From an uncultured Brachyspira sp. (GTDB lineage Bacteria > Spirochaetota > Brachyspiria > Brachyspirales > Brachyspiraceae): 64,000 nucleotides of DNA. The notes under the pieces were generated by a model that had not been told where the DNA came from, made no database searches, and saw only the letters and a list, made by a program, of their open reading frames with translations. The translations under genes and the position numbers were made by a program. The stretch spans positions 186,001 to 250,000 of the forward strand of contig NZ_CAJUPR010000001.1 of assembly GCF_910588665.1 (NCBI RefSeq), given 5' to 3'. Positions 7,820 to 16,694 of this stretch are shown here, one piece after another; position 1 is the stretch's first letter, and each line of letters begins with the position of its first letter.

Positions 7820-9274
7820 ATGTTTAATTATCTACAAAGGATAGGTAAATCCTTAATGGTTCCTGTTGCCGTATTGCCTGCGGCTGCTATTTTATTAGGT
7901 ATTGGTTATTGGATAGACCCTAACGGCTGGGGGGGGGAGAGTCCTGTTGCGGCATTCTTTATCAAAGCGGGCGGTTCTATTATTGACAATATGCCTATAT
8001 TATTTGCTATCGGTGTTGCATTCGGAATGTCTAAAGATAGAAACGGAGCCGCAGCATTAGCAGGACTGGTTGCTTTTTTAGTTGTAACAACTCTTTTAGC
8101 TCCAGCTACGGTTGCTATGATTCAAAATAAAGATGTTTCTGAAATTCCTCAGGGTTTTGCTAAAATAGATAATCAGTTTATTGGAATACTTTGCGGAATA
8201 ATAGCAGGGGGATTATATAATAAATTTGCAGATATAAAACTGCCAGAGTTTTTAGCATTTTTCAGCGGAAGAAGATTTGTACCGATAATTACTTCCGTAG
8301 TTATGATGGCGGTATCTTTTATTTTAATGGCTGTATGGCCTGCAATTTACGGAGCTTTAGTAGGATTCGGCAAAGCTATAATAGGTCTTGGTCCTATAGG
8401 TGCTGGTATATATGGATTTTTTAACAGACTTTTAATTCCTGTAGGTCTCCATCATGCCTTAAACTCAGTATTCTGGTTTGATGTTGCTGGTATTAATGAT
8501 ATACCTAATTTCTTAGGAGGTCAGTCTTCTATAAATACAGGTACTGCAACTATAGGTGTTACAGGTATGTATCAGGCTGGTTTCTTCCCGATTATGATGT
8601 TCGGACTTTTAGGTGCCTGTTTGGCATTTGTAAAAAATGCTAAGCCTGAAAATAAAAATAAAATTAAATCTATAATGATAGCCGCAGGTTTTGCAAGTTT
8701 CTTTACAGGAGTTACTGAGCCTATAGAGTTCTCATTTATGTTTGTGGCTCCTGTATTATATGTGATACATGCTTTATTAACATGCATTTCTTTAATTATA
8801 TCCGCCAGTATGAAATGGATAGCTGGTTTCGGATTTTCTGCAGGTTTTATAGATTTAATTCTTTCAACTAAAAATCCTTTAGCAACTCATTGGTATATGC
8901 TTATAGTACAGGGTATAGTATTTTTCATATTGTATTTTGTCATATTTAATTTTGCCATTAAAAAATTTAATCTTAAAACTCCGGGAAGAGAAGAAGATGA
9001 TGAAGCTGAAGTTATATCTTCAGGCGATTCTTCATACGAGCAAAAAGCATTACTTCTTCTTCCTCTGCTTGGAGGTGCTGAAAATATAGTGGATATTGAT
9101 AACTGCGCCACTAGATTAAGATTAGAAGTAAAGGATAATACTGTTATACAAGCCTCTGAAATTAAAAAAATATTTCCAGGTGTATTAACTCCCGGAAAAA
9201 CTTCTGTACAGGTAATTGTCGGTCCTAAAGTGCAGTTTTTAGCTGATGAGTTTAAGAAAATAGCTAAAAAATAA
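7820..9274 (+). CDS. nagE: N-acetylglucosamine-type PTS transporter, IICB
   Basis: Membrane permease that imports and phosphorylates a sugar. EIIC (about 10 hydrophobic segments) occupies about 1-385 and EIIB about 405-484, with phospho-Cys429 in the DNCATRLRLEV block. NagE-like signatures are GLHHALN, GFFPIMMFGL, GVTEPIEFSFMF and the linker LKTPGRE, so GlcNAc is the likely substrate; glucose is the main alternative. I use the ATG at 7820 because GGAGG lies 4 nt before it; a TTG at 7799 is in frame but unsupported. The gene carries a G9 run at codons 37-40. The IIA domain is encoded divergently upstream. Confidence 0.9.
   Translation: MFNYLQRIGKSLMVPVAVLPAAAILLGIGYWIDPNGWGGESPVAAFFIKAGGSIIDNMPILFAIGVAFGMSKDRNGAAALAGLVAFLVVTTLLAPATVAMIQNKDVSEIPQGFAKIDNQFIGILCGIIAGGLYNKFADIKLPEFLAFFSGRRFVPIITSVVMMAVSFILMAVWPAIYGALVGFGKAIIGLGPIGAGIYGFFNRLLIPVGLHHALNSVFWFDVAGINDIPNFLGGQSSINTGTATIGVTGMYQAGFFPIMMFGLLGACLAFVKNAKPENKNKIKSIMIAAGFASFFTGVTEPIEFSFMFVAPVLYVIHALLTCISLIISASMKWIAGFGFSAGFIDLILSTKNPLATHWYMLIVQGIVFFILYFVIFNFAIKKFNLKTPGREEDDEAEVISSGDSSYEQKALLLLPLLGGAENIVDIDNCATRLRLEVKDNTVIQASEIKKIFPGVLTPGKTSVQVIVGPKVQFLADEFKKIAKK
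7929..7937 (+). repeat. G9 homopolymer inside nagE
   Basis: Nine consecutive G encode Trp37-Gly38-Gly39-Glu40 (TGG GGG GGG GAG). The next longest G runs noticed in genes here are six. One G more or less puts a stop codon in frame within about 20 to 45 codons. Confidence 0.95.
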
Positions 9275-9300
9275 TTATTAAATATATAATAAAATTATAA

Positions 9301-9336
9301 GGCTTGCAGTATTATTAATTTACTGCAAGTCTTTTT
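9301..9336 (+). terminator. Terminator of nagE
   Basis: An 11-bp stem (9301-9311 with 9321-9331, one G-U pair) is followed by five T, 26 nt after the nagE stop. Confidence 0.85.
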
Positions 9337-9381
9337 ATTATGCATTTTATTTTTTATAAAAAATAATATTTACAGATTATT

Positions 9382-10665
9382 TCAGATTTCGCATACAGGC
9401 GATTGTCTTACTTTTATTTTTACAGCACTTCCTTCTCCGAATACGGCATTCATATATTTTTTATATTCTTCGGTTTTATCTAAAGGTATTAAAGCCTGTA
9501 TAGTTCCAGCAAAGCCTCCGCCATGCACTCTATATGCTCCTTCGCCTTTTAGGAAATCTTTTGTAAGACAAATAGCAAGAGCAACTCCCATATTTTTTGA
9601 ACTTGTAATAGAATAGCAATTTTGCAGATACATGAAGCTTGAAAGTCCTGACTCGTTCATAAGTTTTATATATGTGTTTATATCATCATTTTTTAAAGCA
9701 TTTATTTGATTAATTACTCTTTCATTTTCTTCCAAGAAATGATAAACTCTCATCATAGCTCTGTCTCCCGCCTTTACCCTTAATTTTGAAGCATTATCTG
9801 TTAAATCTTTTTTGCTTATTTCCCTGCATACTTTTTTACCGAAATATTCTGCAACAGCATTCATCTCTTCTCTTATTGCGGCATATTCATTGGTAAGAGA
9901 AATATGATCTCCTTTAGTATCTGTTATTATAATGGCATATCCTCTGCCTTCAAAATCATACTCCACTTTTTCTATAATAGGATTTTCATTATCTTTAAAA
10001 TCTATAGAAATAATGCCACCTATAGAGCAGCCCATTTGATCCATAAGTCCGCAGGGCTTTCCGAAATAAATATTTTCAGCATACTGTCCTATCTTTGCTA
10101 TATCTACTTTACTTATTTTTCCGTTATTGTATAAAGCATTCTGTATTTCTCCGATTAAAGATTCAAAACAGGCGGAACTGCTTAAACCGCTTCCAATAAG
10201 AACTTTATTATTTAATGATACGGTTAATCCTCCTATGTTGCCCCCTTTATTTTTTATTCCTGCACATACGCCTCTGATTAAAGCATTTGATTTTCCGTAT
10301 TCATTTTTATTTATTTCCAAATCATTAATTTCTATAATATCAGGGTTTTCAGAATAATCAGTATAAACTACTATTTTATTATCATCTCTTTTTGAAACAG
10401 CCGCCAATTTATCCAAATTTATAGAAGCTGCTAATACGCATCCGTTATTATGATCCGTATGATTTCCTGAAAGCTCAGTTCTTCCAGAAGCGCTGAATAT
10501 ATATACTTCTCTGCTTTTTTCTTTATATTCAAGATGTTTTAATGTATTATCTAATCTTATATATGCCTCTCTGATGCTTTCTTCGTCTCCGCCGTATATT
10601 GAATAAAACTTTTCATCCATTTTTTTTTCTTTTAATATCTCTTTTAACTCTGATATATTATACAT
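9382..10665 (-). CDS. galK: Galactokinase
   Basis: A GHMP kinase that phosphorylates galactose to galactose-1-phosphate with ATP. The 427-aa length fits the longer galactokinase subgroup. The signature is GRTELSGNHTDHNNG (61-75; classical form GRxNLIGEHTDYN). The phosphate-binding loop is IGSGLSSSACFE (157-168), and the C-terminal glycine motif is VHGGGFAGT. The ATG follows AAGGAT. It sits alone, convergent with nagE, with its own promoter. No galT or galE is in the window. Confidence 0.9.
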   Translation of the reverse strand: MYNISELKEILKEKKMDEKFYSIYGGDEESIREAYIRLDNTLKHLEYKEKSREVYIFSASGRTELSGNHTDHNNGCVLAASINLDKLAAVSKRDDNKIVVYTDYSENPDIIEINDLEINKNEYGKSNALIRGVCAGIKNKGGNIGGLTVSLNNKVLIGSGLSSSACFESLIGEIQNALYNNGKISKVDIAKIGQYAENIYFGKPCGLMDQMGCSIGGIISIDFKDNENPIIEKVEYDFEGRGYAIIITDTKGDHISLTNEYAAIREEMNAVAEYFGKKVCREISKKDLTDNASKLRVKAGDRAMMRVYHFLEENERVINQINALKNDDINTYIKLMNESGLSSFMYLQNCYSITSSKNMGVALAICLTKDFLKGEGAYRVHGGGFAGTIQALIPLDKTEEYKKYMNAVFGEGSAVKIKVRQSPVCEI

Positions 10666-10696
10666 ATTTAATCCTTAATACTGATTATGTATTGCT

Positions 10697-10725
10697 ATGA
10701 TATATAAATATATATATTTTGTCAA
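10697..10725 (-). promoter_or_regulatory. Promoter of galK
   Basis: Minus-strand TTGACA (10725-10720), 17-nt spacer, TATCAT (10702-10697), 31 nt upstream of the ATG. Confidence 0.6.
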
Positions 10726-10902
10726 AGAAAAAATATTAAAAATATATTTTTCAGAAAATATATAGCAAATATATTTTTGCTTTTTGTAAAAAAATATAGT
10801 TTTTTATTGTTTTTTTGTAAAAAATTATTACATTACTATAGACTTTTTAAATTTTTATATTATAATACTATAAAAATCATTCATTTATTTACAGAGGTTT
10901 TT

Positions 10903-12759
10903 ATGAAATTTACACAGACTTTAAAATTTAAAATGCCTTTTATTATTATATCATCTGTAGCCTTAATGCTTATTACTCTTATGATAGTAATAGTATCCGC
11001 TTCGGCTATATTTATAGAAAAAACTGCTTTAAGAGGTTTTCAAGAGACTGCTGACGGTTATAGAGATTTGGTTACGGTATGGCTGAATGATCAAAAAGAT
11101 CTTACATCTATAATAGCTAAAGAATCTGAATTTTTAAATTACTTTATAGATCCTAATGATTTAACTCTTGCTGTTGCCAAATCCGAGCTACAAGAGGTAT
11201 GTAATGAATTAAACACCTATGTTGCATCTCTTTCTTTATATGATTTAAATGGAAAATTTATTGCAGACAGTTCAAATGGAAGCACCATACAAAACGATAT
11301 ATCAAAAAGAAATCTATGGGAAAGATTTATATCTACAGGATATCAATATTCAATAGATGACGAGATAGAGTTTTTTCCTAATGACGGGCAGTATGTTCTA
11401 GCTATATTGGTTGGAATATTTGACAATAGCGGAAAACCCATAGGCGTTTTAGCGTCTGAATTGAAATGGGATAATTTTTCTAAAAAATATTTTTCTGAGA
11501 TTACTATAGGAAAAACAGGAAATATTTATGTGGTAGATGAAAACGGCAATAGAGTGGCTCATGGAGATTCTAATAAAATTAATACAATATCCGAAGGTTC
11601 TAAAAGTGCATTGCAGGCGGCTTCAAGTCAGAGGAAAGGAACAATTCATTATGAAGATGACGGAGATAAGGTTATGGCTTTTTCAAGACTTGACAATATA
11701 GATTGGATAATGTGTGTTACTATGCTTGACAGCGAGTTTTATTATGATAGAAATATTCTTATAATGATATCTATAATATTAAGCGTATTGCTTTTGATTG
11801 TAACATCAATAATAGTTATTATTTATATTAATGTTAATATATCAAGAGTTTTATCAAGATTGGCTAATGATTTAAATAGATTAGGCAGAGGAGATTTAAC
11901 CGTATCAGCACCTGCTAAATTTTTAGCTAATAAATATCAGAATAATGAGTTCGGTATAATATCAAACGGATTTAATAATGCTATAGAACAGTTGAAACAT
12001 ATAGTAAGCAGTATAATGGATTCTTCAAATAATATAGAATTAACCTCAAAAGAGCTTGAAAGCGGCAATAATGATTTGGCATTGAGAACTCAGTCTCAAT
12101 CATCTTCATTGGAGCAAACAGCCAGTTCTATGGAGCAAATGGCATCAACTATAAAGAATTCCGCCGAAAAATCGGTTATAGGAAATAATATGATGAATGA
12201 TTCCATAAAATCCGTAGAGGAAGCGGGACTTATAATAGACAGCACCACAAAAAGTATGGAGATGGTTTATGAGGCAAGCAGAAAAATCACTAATATAACA
12301 AAATTAATAGAAGATATTGCTTTTCAGACTAATATATTAGCATTAAATGCATCTGTAGAAGCAGCCCGTGCAGGAGATCAGGGAAGAGGTTTTTCTGTGG
12401 TAGCGTCTGAAGTCAGAACTTTAGCTCAGAATACTCAAACTTCAGTTAAAGATATAACTTCATTAATAGCGGATTCCGATGAAAAAATAAAGTTGGCCAC
12501 AGAGGCTGCCAGAAAATCTCAGGAAATATTTGCAGAGATAAAGGATAAAATAGAAAATACAGCAGATATAATGAAAGATATATTGGATAGAGCGGTAGAG
12601 CAGCAATCTGGAATAGAATCGGTTAATCAGGCTGTATTAAAAATGGATGCAAGCACTCAGAAAAATGCCAGTTTGGCTGAGCAGTCAAAGAATGCAAGTA
12701 TGACATTAAGCAGCGAGGCTCAAAAATTAACTGAGGTTGTAAGCTACTTTAAATTATAA
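10903..12759 (+). CDS. Methyl-accepting chemotaxis protein
   Basis: A 618-aa transmembrane chemoreceptor. A first membrane helix (about 10-35) and a periplasmic dCache-like sensor ending in GKTGNIYVVDENGNRVAHGD precede a second membrane helix near 285-310. A HAMP region follows, then a long coiled-coil signalling domain with the CheA/CheW-binding tip FQTNILALNASVEAARAGDQ. No CheR-docking pentapeptide is seen at the C-terminus. I start at the ATG at 10903, after CAGAGG; the frame is open to 10777, but that extension is A/T-rich and lacks a ribosome binding site. Ligand unknown. Confidence 0.92.
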   Translation: MKFTQTLKFKMPFIIISSVALMLITLMIVIVSASAIFIEKTALRGFQETADGYRDLVTVWLNDQKDLTSIIAKESEFLNYFIDPNDLTLAVAKSELQEVCNELNTYVASLSLYDLNGKFIADSSNGSTIQNDISKRNLWERFISTGYQYSIDDEIEFFPNDGQYVLAILVGIFDNSGKPIGVLASELKWDNFSKKYFSEITIGKTGNIYVVDENGNRVAHGDSNKINTISEGSKSALQAASSQRKGTIHYEDDGDKVMAFSRLDNIDWIMCVTMLDSEFYYDRNILIMISIILSVLLLIVTSIIVIIYINVNISRVLSRLANDLNRLGRGDLTVSAPAKFLANKYQNNEFGIISNGFNNAIEQLKHIVSSIMDSSNNIELTSKELESGNNDLALRTQSQSSSLEQTASSMEQMASTIKNSAEKSVIGNNMMNDSIKSVEEAGLIIDSTTKSMEMVYEASRKITNITKLIEDIAFQTNILALNASVEAARAGDQGRGFSVVASEVRTLAQNTQTSVKDITSLIADSDEKIKLATEAARKSQEIFAEIKDKIENTADIMKDILDRAVEQQSGIESVNQAVLKMDASTQKNASLAEQSKNASMTLSSEAQKLTEVVSYFKL

Positions 12760-12780
12760 TATATATTAAACGGTTTTTAT

Positions 12781-12816
12781 AATGAGCCTGATTTATAATT
12801 CGGGCTCATTTTTTTA
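12781..12816 (+). terminator. Terminator of the chemoreceptor gene
   Basis: An 11-bp GC-containing stem (from 12781, closing at 12810) is followed by a T-run to 12816. Outer flanks (CGGTTTTTATAA to TTATAAAACCG) can extend the pairing. It overlaps the end of the convergent cls gene. Confidence 0.85.
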
Positions 12817-14340
12817 TAAAACCGGTGCTATTATTCTGCATGCAGAATTTCTAAGTCTTATTAATGTAGGCTGTTTTTTATACTCTTCCGATGTTATTTT
12901 ATGAGAGTTTAAAGCATCTTTTTTAAAGATATTTTCAAATTTTTGCGCAATACTATCATTATATATAACGGCGTTCATTTCATAATGCAGATAGAAGCTT
13001 CGTATATCCATATTGCAGGTTCCGCATGACACTATTTTACCGTCCATTATGCAGAATTTACTATGCAGAAATCCTTTTTCATAAAGGTAAATATTTACTC
13101 CTGCTTTAAGCAAAGTTTCAAAATAAGTTTGGGCTACCCACCAAGCCACAAGTTTATCAGGCTTTCCAGTTATCATTAAATTTACATTTATTTCAGATAA
13201 AGCTGCATTTTCTAAAGCAGCTAAAAAACCTTCATCAGGAATAAAGTATGGACTTTCTATATAAATACTTTCTTTAGCCTCTTCTATCATTTTTAAATAT
13301 ACTTTTTGTATGCTGTCCCATTTAGAATCGGCGCCTGATGTTATTATTTGTACAGGCAGAAAATTATCGGTGGCTGCCTGAGGAAATAGATCCTTTCTTA
13401 TTATTGAAAATTTATTCTTGTCTAGATTTTTATTTATATATTTTAATTTTCTTGTAATGTTATATCTTTTTTCTTTAATATTAAAAACTTCTAAATCTCT
13501 TCCTCCTGCATTATACCAATCACATACAAACACATTCTGTATAAGATTGCAGGAATCTCCTACTATTCTCATATGCACATCTTTCCAAGATTCGAATCGC
13601 TTTCCTCCGTCTATATATTCCTGTCCAAGATTCATTCCGCCCATATATGAAACAATTCCATCAACTACAATTACTTTTCTATGATTTCTGTAATTAATAA
13701 ATCTAGTCCATAATATTGAAAAAGGATCATGATAATATAAAAATTTTATCCCATTTTTTTTTAATTCTTTTCTGTATTTTCTGCTTATGCTCATTAAAGA
13801 ACCGACGCCGTCAAATATAAGTCTTATTTCAACTCCCTGATTTGCTTTTTTTATAAGAATATCTTTAATTTTTTCTCCAAGTTTGTCGCTTCTCCATATA
13901 AAATATTCCATATGTATAGTTTTTTCAGCTAATTTTAAATCCTGAATAACGGCATCAAAAAGTTCTTTGCCGTCATCAAATACATAAACTTCATTTTGAA
14001 CGGTAATTGGAGAATATCCGCTTCTTATTGCAAGCTTAACTAAATTTATATGCCTGCTGTAATTGCCTTGAAGATTATCAAGTATTTTTATTTGTTCTTT
14101 GAGCATTGAAGAGAAATATTTTTTTATCATATCTTCAGGAAGTTTAGCCGAAATTTTCTTTTTAGATTTTTTCCAATCCATACCTAAAAATATATAAAAT
14201 ATTACTCCTATATACGGTAAAAATACCAATACTGTAAGCCATGCTATAAATGAATAGGGAGGTCTGTTTTCAAGAAGCATTTTTACAGCTATAGATACTA
14301 CATATAAAAAAAATATAATGGTTAATATATAAAATATCAT
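12814..14340 (-). CDS. cls: Cardiolipin synthase
   Basis: A 508-aa membrane enzyme that joins two phosphatidylglycerol molecules into cardiolipin. Two N-terminal membrane helices (about 1-60, with the family's PYIGVIFYIFLG) precede two phospholipase-D domains. The first HKD motif is NHRKVIVVDG near 220; the second is LHSKFCIMDG near 425. Length and layout match bacterial ClsA-type synthases. The ATG has GGGA about 6 nt upstream. The gene is convergent with the chemoreceptor gene. Confidence 0.92.
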   Translation of the reverse strand: MIFYILTIIFFLYVVSIAVKMLLENRPPYSFIAWLTVLVFLPYIGVIFYIFLGMDWKKSKKKISAKLPEDMIKKYFSSMLKEQIKILDNLQGNYSRHINLVKLAIRSGYSPITVQNEVYVFDDGKELFDAVIQDLKLAEKTIHMEYFIWRSDKLGEKIKDILIKKANQGVEIRLIFDGVGSLMSISRKYRKELKKNGIKFLYYHDPFSILWTRFINYRNHRKVIVVDGIVSYMGGMNLGQEYIDGGKRFESWKDVHMRIVGDSCNLIQNVFVCDWYNAGGRDLEVFNIKEKRYNITRKLKYINKNLDKNKFSIIRKDLFPQAATDNFLPVQIITSGADSKWDSIQKVYLKMIEEAKESIYIESPYFIPDEGFLAALENAALSEINVNLMITGKPDKLVAWWVAQTYFETLLKAGVNIYLYEKGFLHSKFCIMDGKIVSCGTCNMDIRSFYLHYEMNAVIYNDSIAQKFENIFKKDALNSHKITSEEYKKQPTLIRLRNSACRIIAPVL

Positions 14341-14439
14341 TTTTTCCCGATTAAAAAAAATAATTGTTTTCTAATAATATAAAAAATATAATAAAAGTCA
14401 ATATAATCAATATTAACATAATAAATTTGTATAATACAC

Positions 14440-14467
14440 TTGACAAAAATCATTAGTAGAGTAAAAT
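14440..14467 (+). promoter_or_regulatory. Promoter of rimP-nusA operon
   Basis: Consensus TTGACA (14440-14445), 16-nt spacer, TAAAAT (14462-14467), giving a leader of about 100 nt before rimP. Confidence 0.75.
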
Positions 14468-14501
14468 ATAAAAACTTCCGAAAATATTTGTAATGAAGGG
14501 C

Positions 14502-14541
14502 GTTGGTTTTCTTTCCCGAAAGAAGCCGACTCTCTTTTTTT
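14502..14541 (+). promoter_or_regulatory. Attenuator-like hairpin in rimP-nusA leader
   Basis: A 13-bp stem with one bulge (left arm from 14502, right arm ending 14530, CCGA-type tight loop) is followed by a pyrimidine/T tract ending in seven T. It lies between promoter and first gene, so it would terminate transcription before rimP unless overridden. NusA-dependent autoregulation of this operon is known in Escherichia coli; extension to this organism is inference. Confidence 0.65.
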
Positions 14542-14575
14542 GTTTATATAGGAAAATTTAAAAGCAGTGTTTTTT

Positions 14576-15139
14576 ATGAATAATAAAATTAAGCCTCAGA
14601 AGCAGAAAGAATACGGCAGAGAGCCTAAAAAAAAGAAATTCAAAAAAGAAAAGCAAAATAAAGAAAACAATATAATAGATGAAGTTTTATTATTTAACGC
14701 CGTAAAAAATATATTGGAAGGAAACGGTATATATTTGCTTGATTTGAAGGTAAGAGCAATATCCGATAATAAAAAAGTTTATGCCGTAATTTTTAAAAAA
14801 AAAGAAAGCGTATCTCATACTCATTGCATAGAAACTACAAGAAAGATTCAAGACTGCATAAAGCAAAACGGATATGATGATGGAGATTATACCATAACGG
14901 TTTCTTCCGCAGGATTTAGATGGAAATTTAACAGCAGATATGAATTATTTGAAGATATGCCTATAAAGATTAAATATAAGATAGATGATGAGTTTATTAT
15001 ATGCTCTGCCGTATTAAAAGAAACTTATGATGATTATATTATTATCACTGTTTTTGATGAAAATAATATGCTTAATGATAAAAAGAAAAATATAAAAATA
15101 TTAAAAGATGATATTATAAAGGCAAGATTAAATTGCTGA
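14576..15139 (+). CDS. rimP: Ribosome maturation factor RimP
   Basis: A 187-aa protein needed for assembly of the 30S subunit. It begins with a lysine-rich tail of about 32 residues not found in most RimP proteins. The two-domain core follows: an alpha/beta domain with HCIETTRKIQDCI and the DYTITVSSAGFRW strand, the counterpart of the family's LEVSSPGLDR, then an SH3-like domain. Start is uncertain between ATG 14576 and GTG 14567; neither has a strong ribosome binding site. Position directly before nusA is the usual context and supports the call. Confidence 0.82.
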   Translation: MNNKIKPQKQKEYGREPKKKKFKKEKQNKENNIIDEVLLFNAVKNILEGNGIYLLDLKVRAISDNKKVYAVIFKKKESVSHTHCIETTRKIQDCIKQNGYDDGDYTITVSSAGFRWKFNSRYELFEDMPIKIKYKIDDEFIICSAVLKETYDDYIIITVFDENNMLNDKKKNIKILKDDIIKARLNC

Positions 15140-15189
15140 TATATAAAATTATGTAATTAATAAAAATAAAATAAAAACGGAGAATCAAA

Positions 15190-16680
15190 ATGTTTGAAAA
15201 TGTCGGAACTTATTTACAGCAGCTTTCTGATGAAAAAGATATCAGTGTGGAGCTTTTAAAAGAAGTTATAGCTTCCACTATGAAATTAGCTTTGGAAAAA
15301 AAATATGGAAAACATATAAATTTTCATATTCATTTTGATAATAGGAATAATCCCACCGTATATAGAGGGGCTGATGTTGTAGAGGAGGTAAACGATCATA
15401 ATAAAGAAATATCTTTGGAGGAAGCTAAGAAATTGGATCAGGATATTAATTTGGGAGATGAGGTTTTAATACTTGTAGACCAAGTTGAAGCTTTTGGAAG
15501 AATAGAAAGCACAGTTGCAAGAACTGCATTCTTTCAAAAAATTTCCGACCTTGAAAAAAATATTATATATAATGAATTTAAGAGAAGAGAGAATCAGCTT
15601 GTAAACGGATATTTTCAAAGAGAACATAGAGGCACCATTTATATAAATCTAGGAAAAACTGAAGGAGAACTTCAAAAGAAAGATCAGTCTCCAAGAGAAC
15701 ATTATGCTGCTGGGGATAGAATAAGAGCATACATATATGAAGTAAGAGGCGGCAAAGATAAAAGCGGCAAAGAAATTCCTACTAAAATATTATTAACCAG
15801 AACAAAAGCAGATTTTATTAAAAAACTTTTTGAACTTGAAATACCTGAAATAGCTGACGGTACCATAGAAATAAAAAATGTGGTAAGGCAGCCTGGATTA
15901 AAAATAAAAGTTGCAGTTGCATCTAATAAATCTGAAGTGGACCCTATAGGAGCCTGTATAGGACAGAAGGGAATACGCATACAGTCTATAATTAAAGAGA
16001 TAGAAGGCGAAAAGATAGATGTTGTAAAATGGTCTAAAGATATAAGGGAATATATTGCCGAAGCTATAACTCCAGCAAAGCCTATTAGAATTATTATTAC
16101 AGATCCTGAGAAAAAAGAGGCAATGGTTATTATACCAGATGAGCAGCTTTCTTTAGCACTTGGTAAAAGCGGCTATAATGTAAAGCTTGCTTCTCAGCTT
16201 ACAGGATATTATTTTGATATAAAAACTGAAACCGATATTAAAGAAAATCCTGAATTGCTTAAAGATATAGTTCCTTTAAATCAGATATTCTCTGATAATG
16301 CAGGAGATACGGAAACTGCAAATGATGATGAAGATGCAGCAGAGATATTTGAAAGCAATCTTTATTCTCTGCATGGAATTGATGAAAATATTATAAAAAC
16401 GCTTATTGATAATAATATTAATTCCATAGAAGAATTATATAATATGTCGGCTCAGGATATTATAGAAAAAACTAATCTTGAAAAAGATACAGTTGATAAT
16501 TTGATACTTGTTATGAAAGATGTCGTTGAGGTTGTTGAAGCTTCCGATGATGAATATGAAACCACTTCGGAAGAGGTTGTGGAAGAGATAGAGGTTTATG
16601 AATGCCCTAACTGCGGATCCAGTATTACAGAAGATATGAATAAATGTCCTAAATGCGGTATTGAGCTTTCTTTTGAATAA
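15190..16680 (+). CDS. nusA: Transcription factor NusA with C-terminal zinc ribbon
   Basis: Binds RNA polymerase and controls pausing, termination and antitermination. Layout of the 496-aa protein: N-terminal polymerase-binding domain (1-130), S1 domain (about 130-205), two KH domains (about 210-355; KH signatures IGACIGQKGIRIQSI and LALGKSGYNVKLA). An acidic, helix-hairpin-helix-like region follows (about 395-445). The last 25 residues hold CPNC...CPKC, with cysteines 472, 475, 486 and 489, a treble-clef or zinc-ribbon pattern not part of standard NusA. GGAG lies 8 nt before the ATG. infB, the usual next gene, is absent. Confidence 0.93.
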   Translation: MFENVGTYLQQLSDEKDISVELLKEVIASTMKLALEKKYGKHINFHIHFDNRNNPTVYRGADVVEEVNDHNKEISLEEAKKLDQDINLGDEVLILVDQVEAFGRIESTVARTAFFQKISDLEKNIIYNEFKRRENQLVNGYFQREHRGTIYINLGKTEGELQKKDQSPREHYAAGDRIRAYIYEVRGGKDKSGKEIPTKILLTRTKADFIKKLFELEIPEIADGTIEIKNVVRQPGLKIKVAVASNKSEVDPIGACIGQKGIRIQSIIKEIEGEKIDVVKWSKDIREYIAEAITPAKPIRIIITDPEKKEAMVIIPDEQLSLALGKSGYNVKLASQLTGYYFDIKTETDIKENPELLKDIVPLNQIFSDNAGDTETANDDEDAAEIFESNLYSLHGIDENIIKTLIDNNINSIEELYNMSAQDIIEKTNLEKDTVDNLILVMKDVVEVVEASDDEYETTSEEVVEEIEVYECPNCGSSITEDMNKCPKCGIELSFE

Positions 16681-16694
16681 TTGAGTATTATTTT

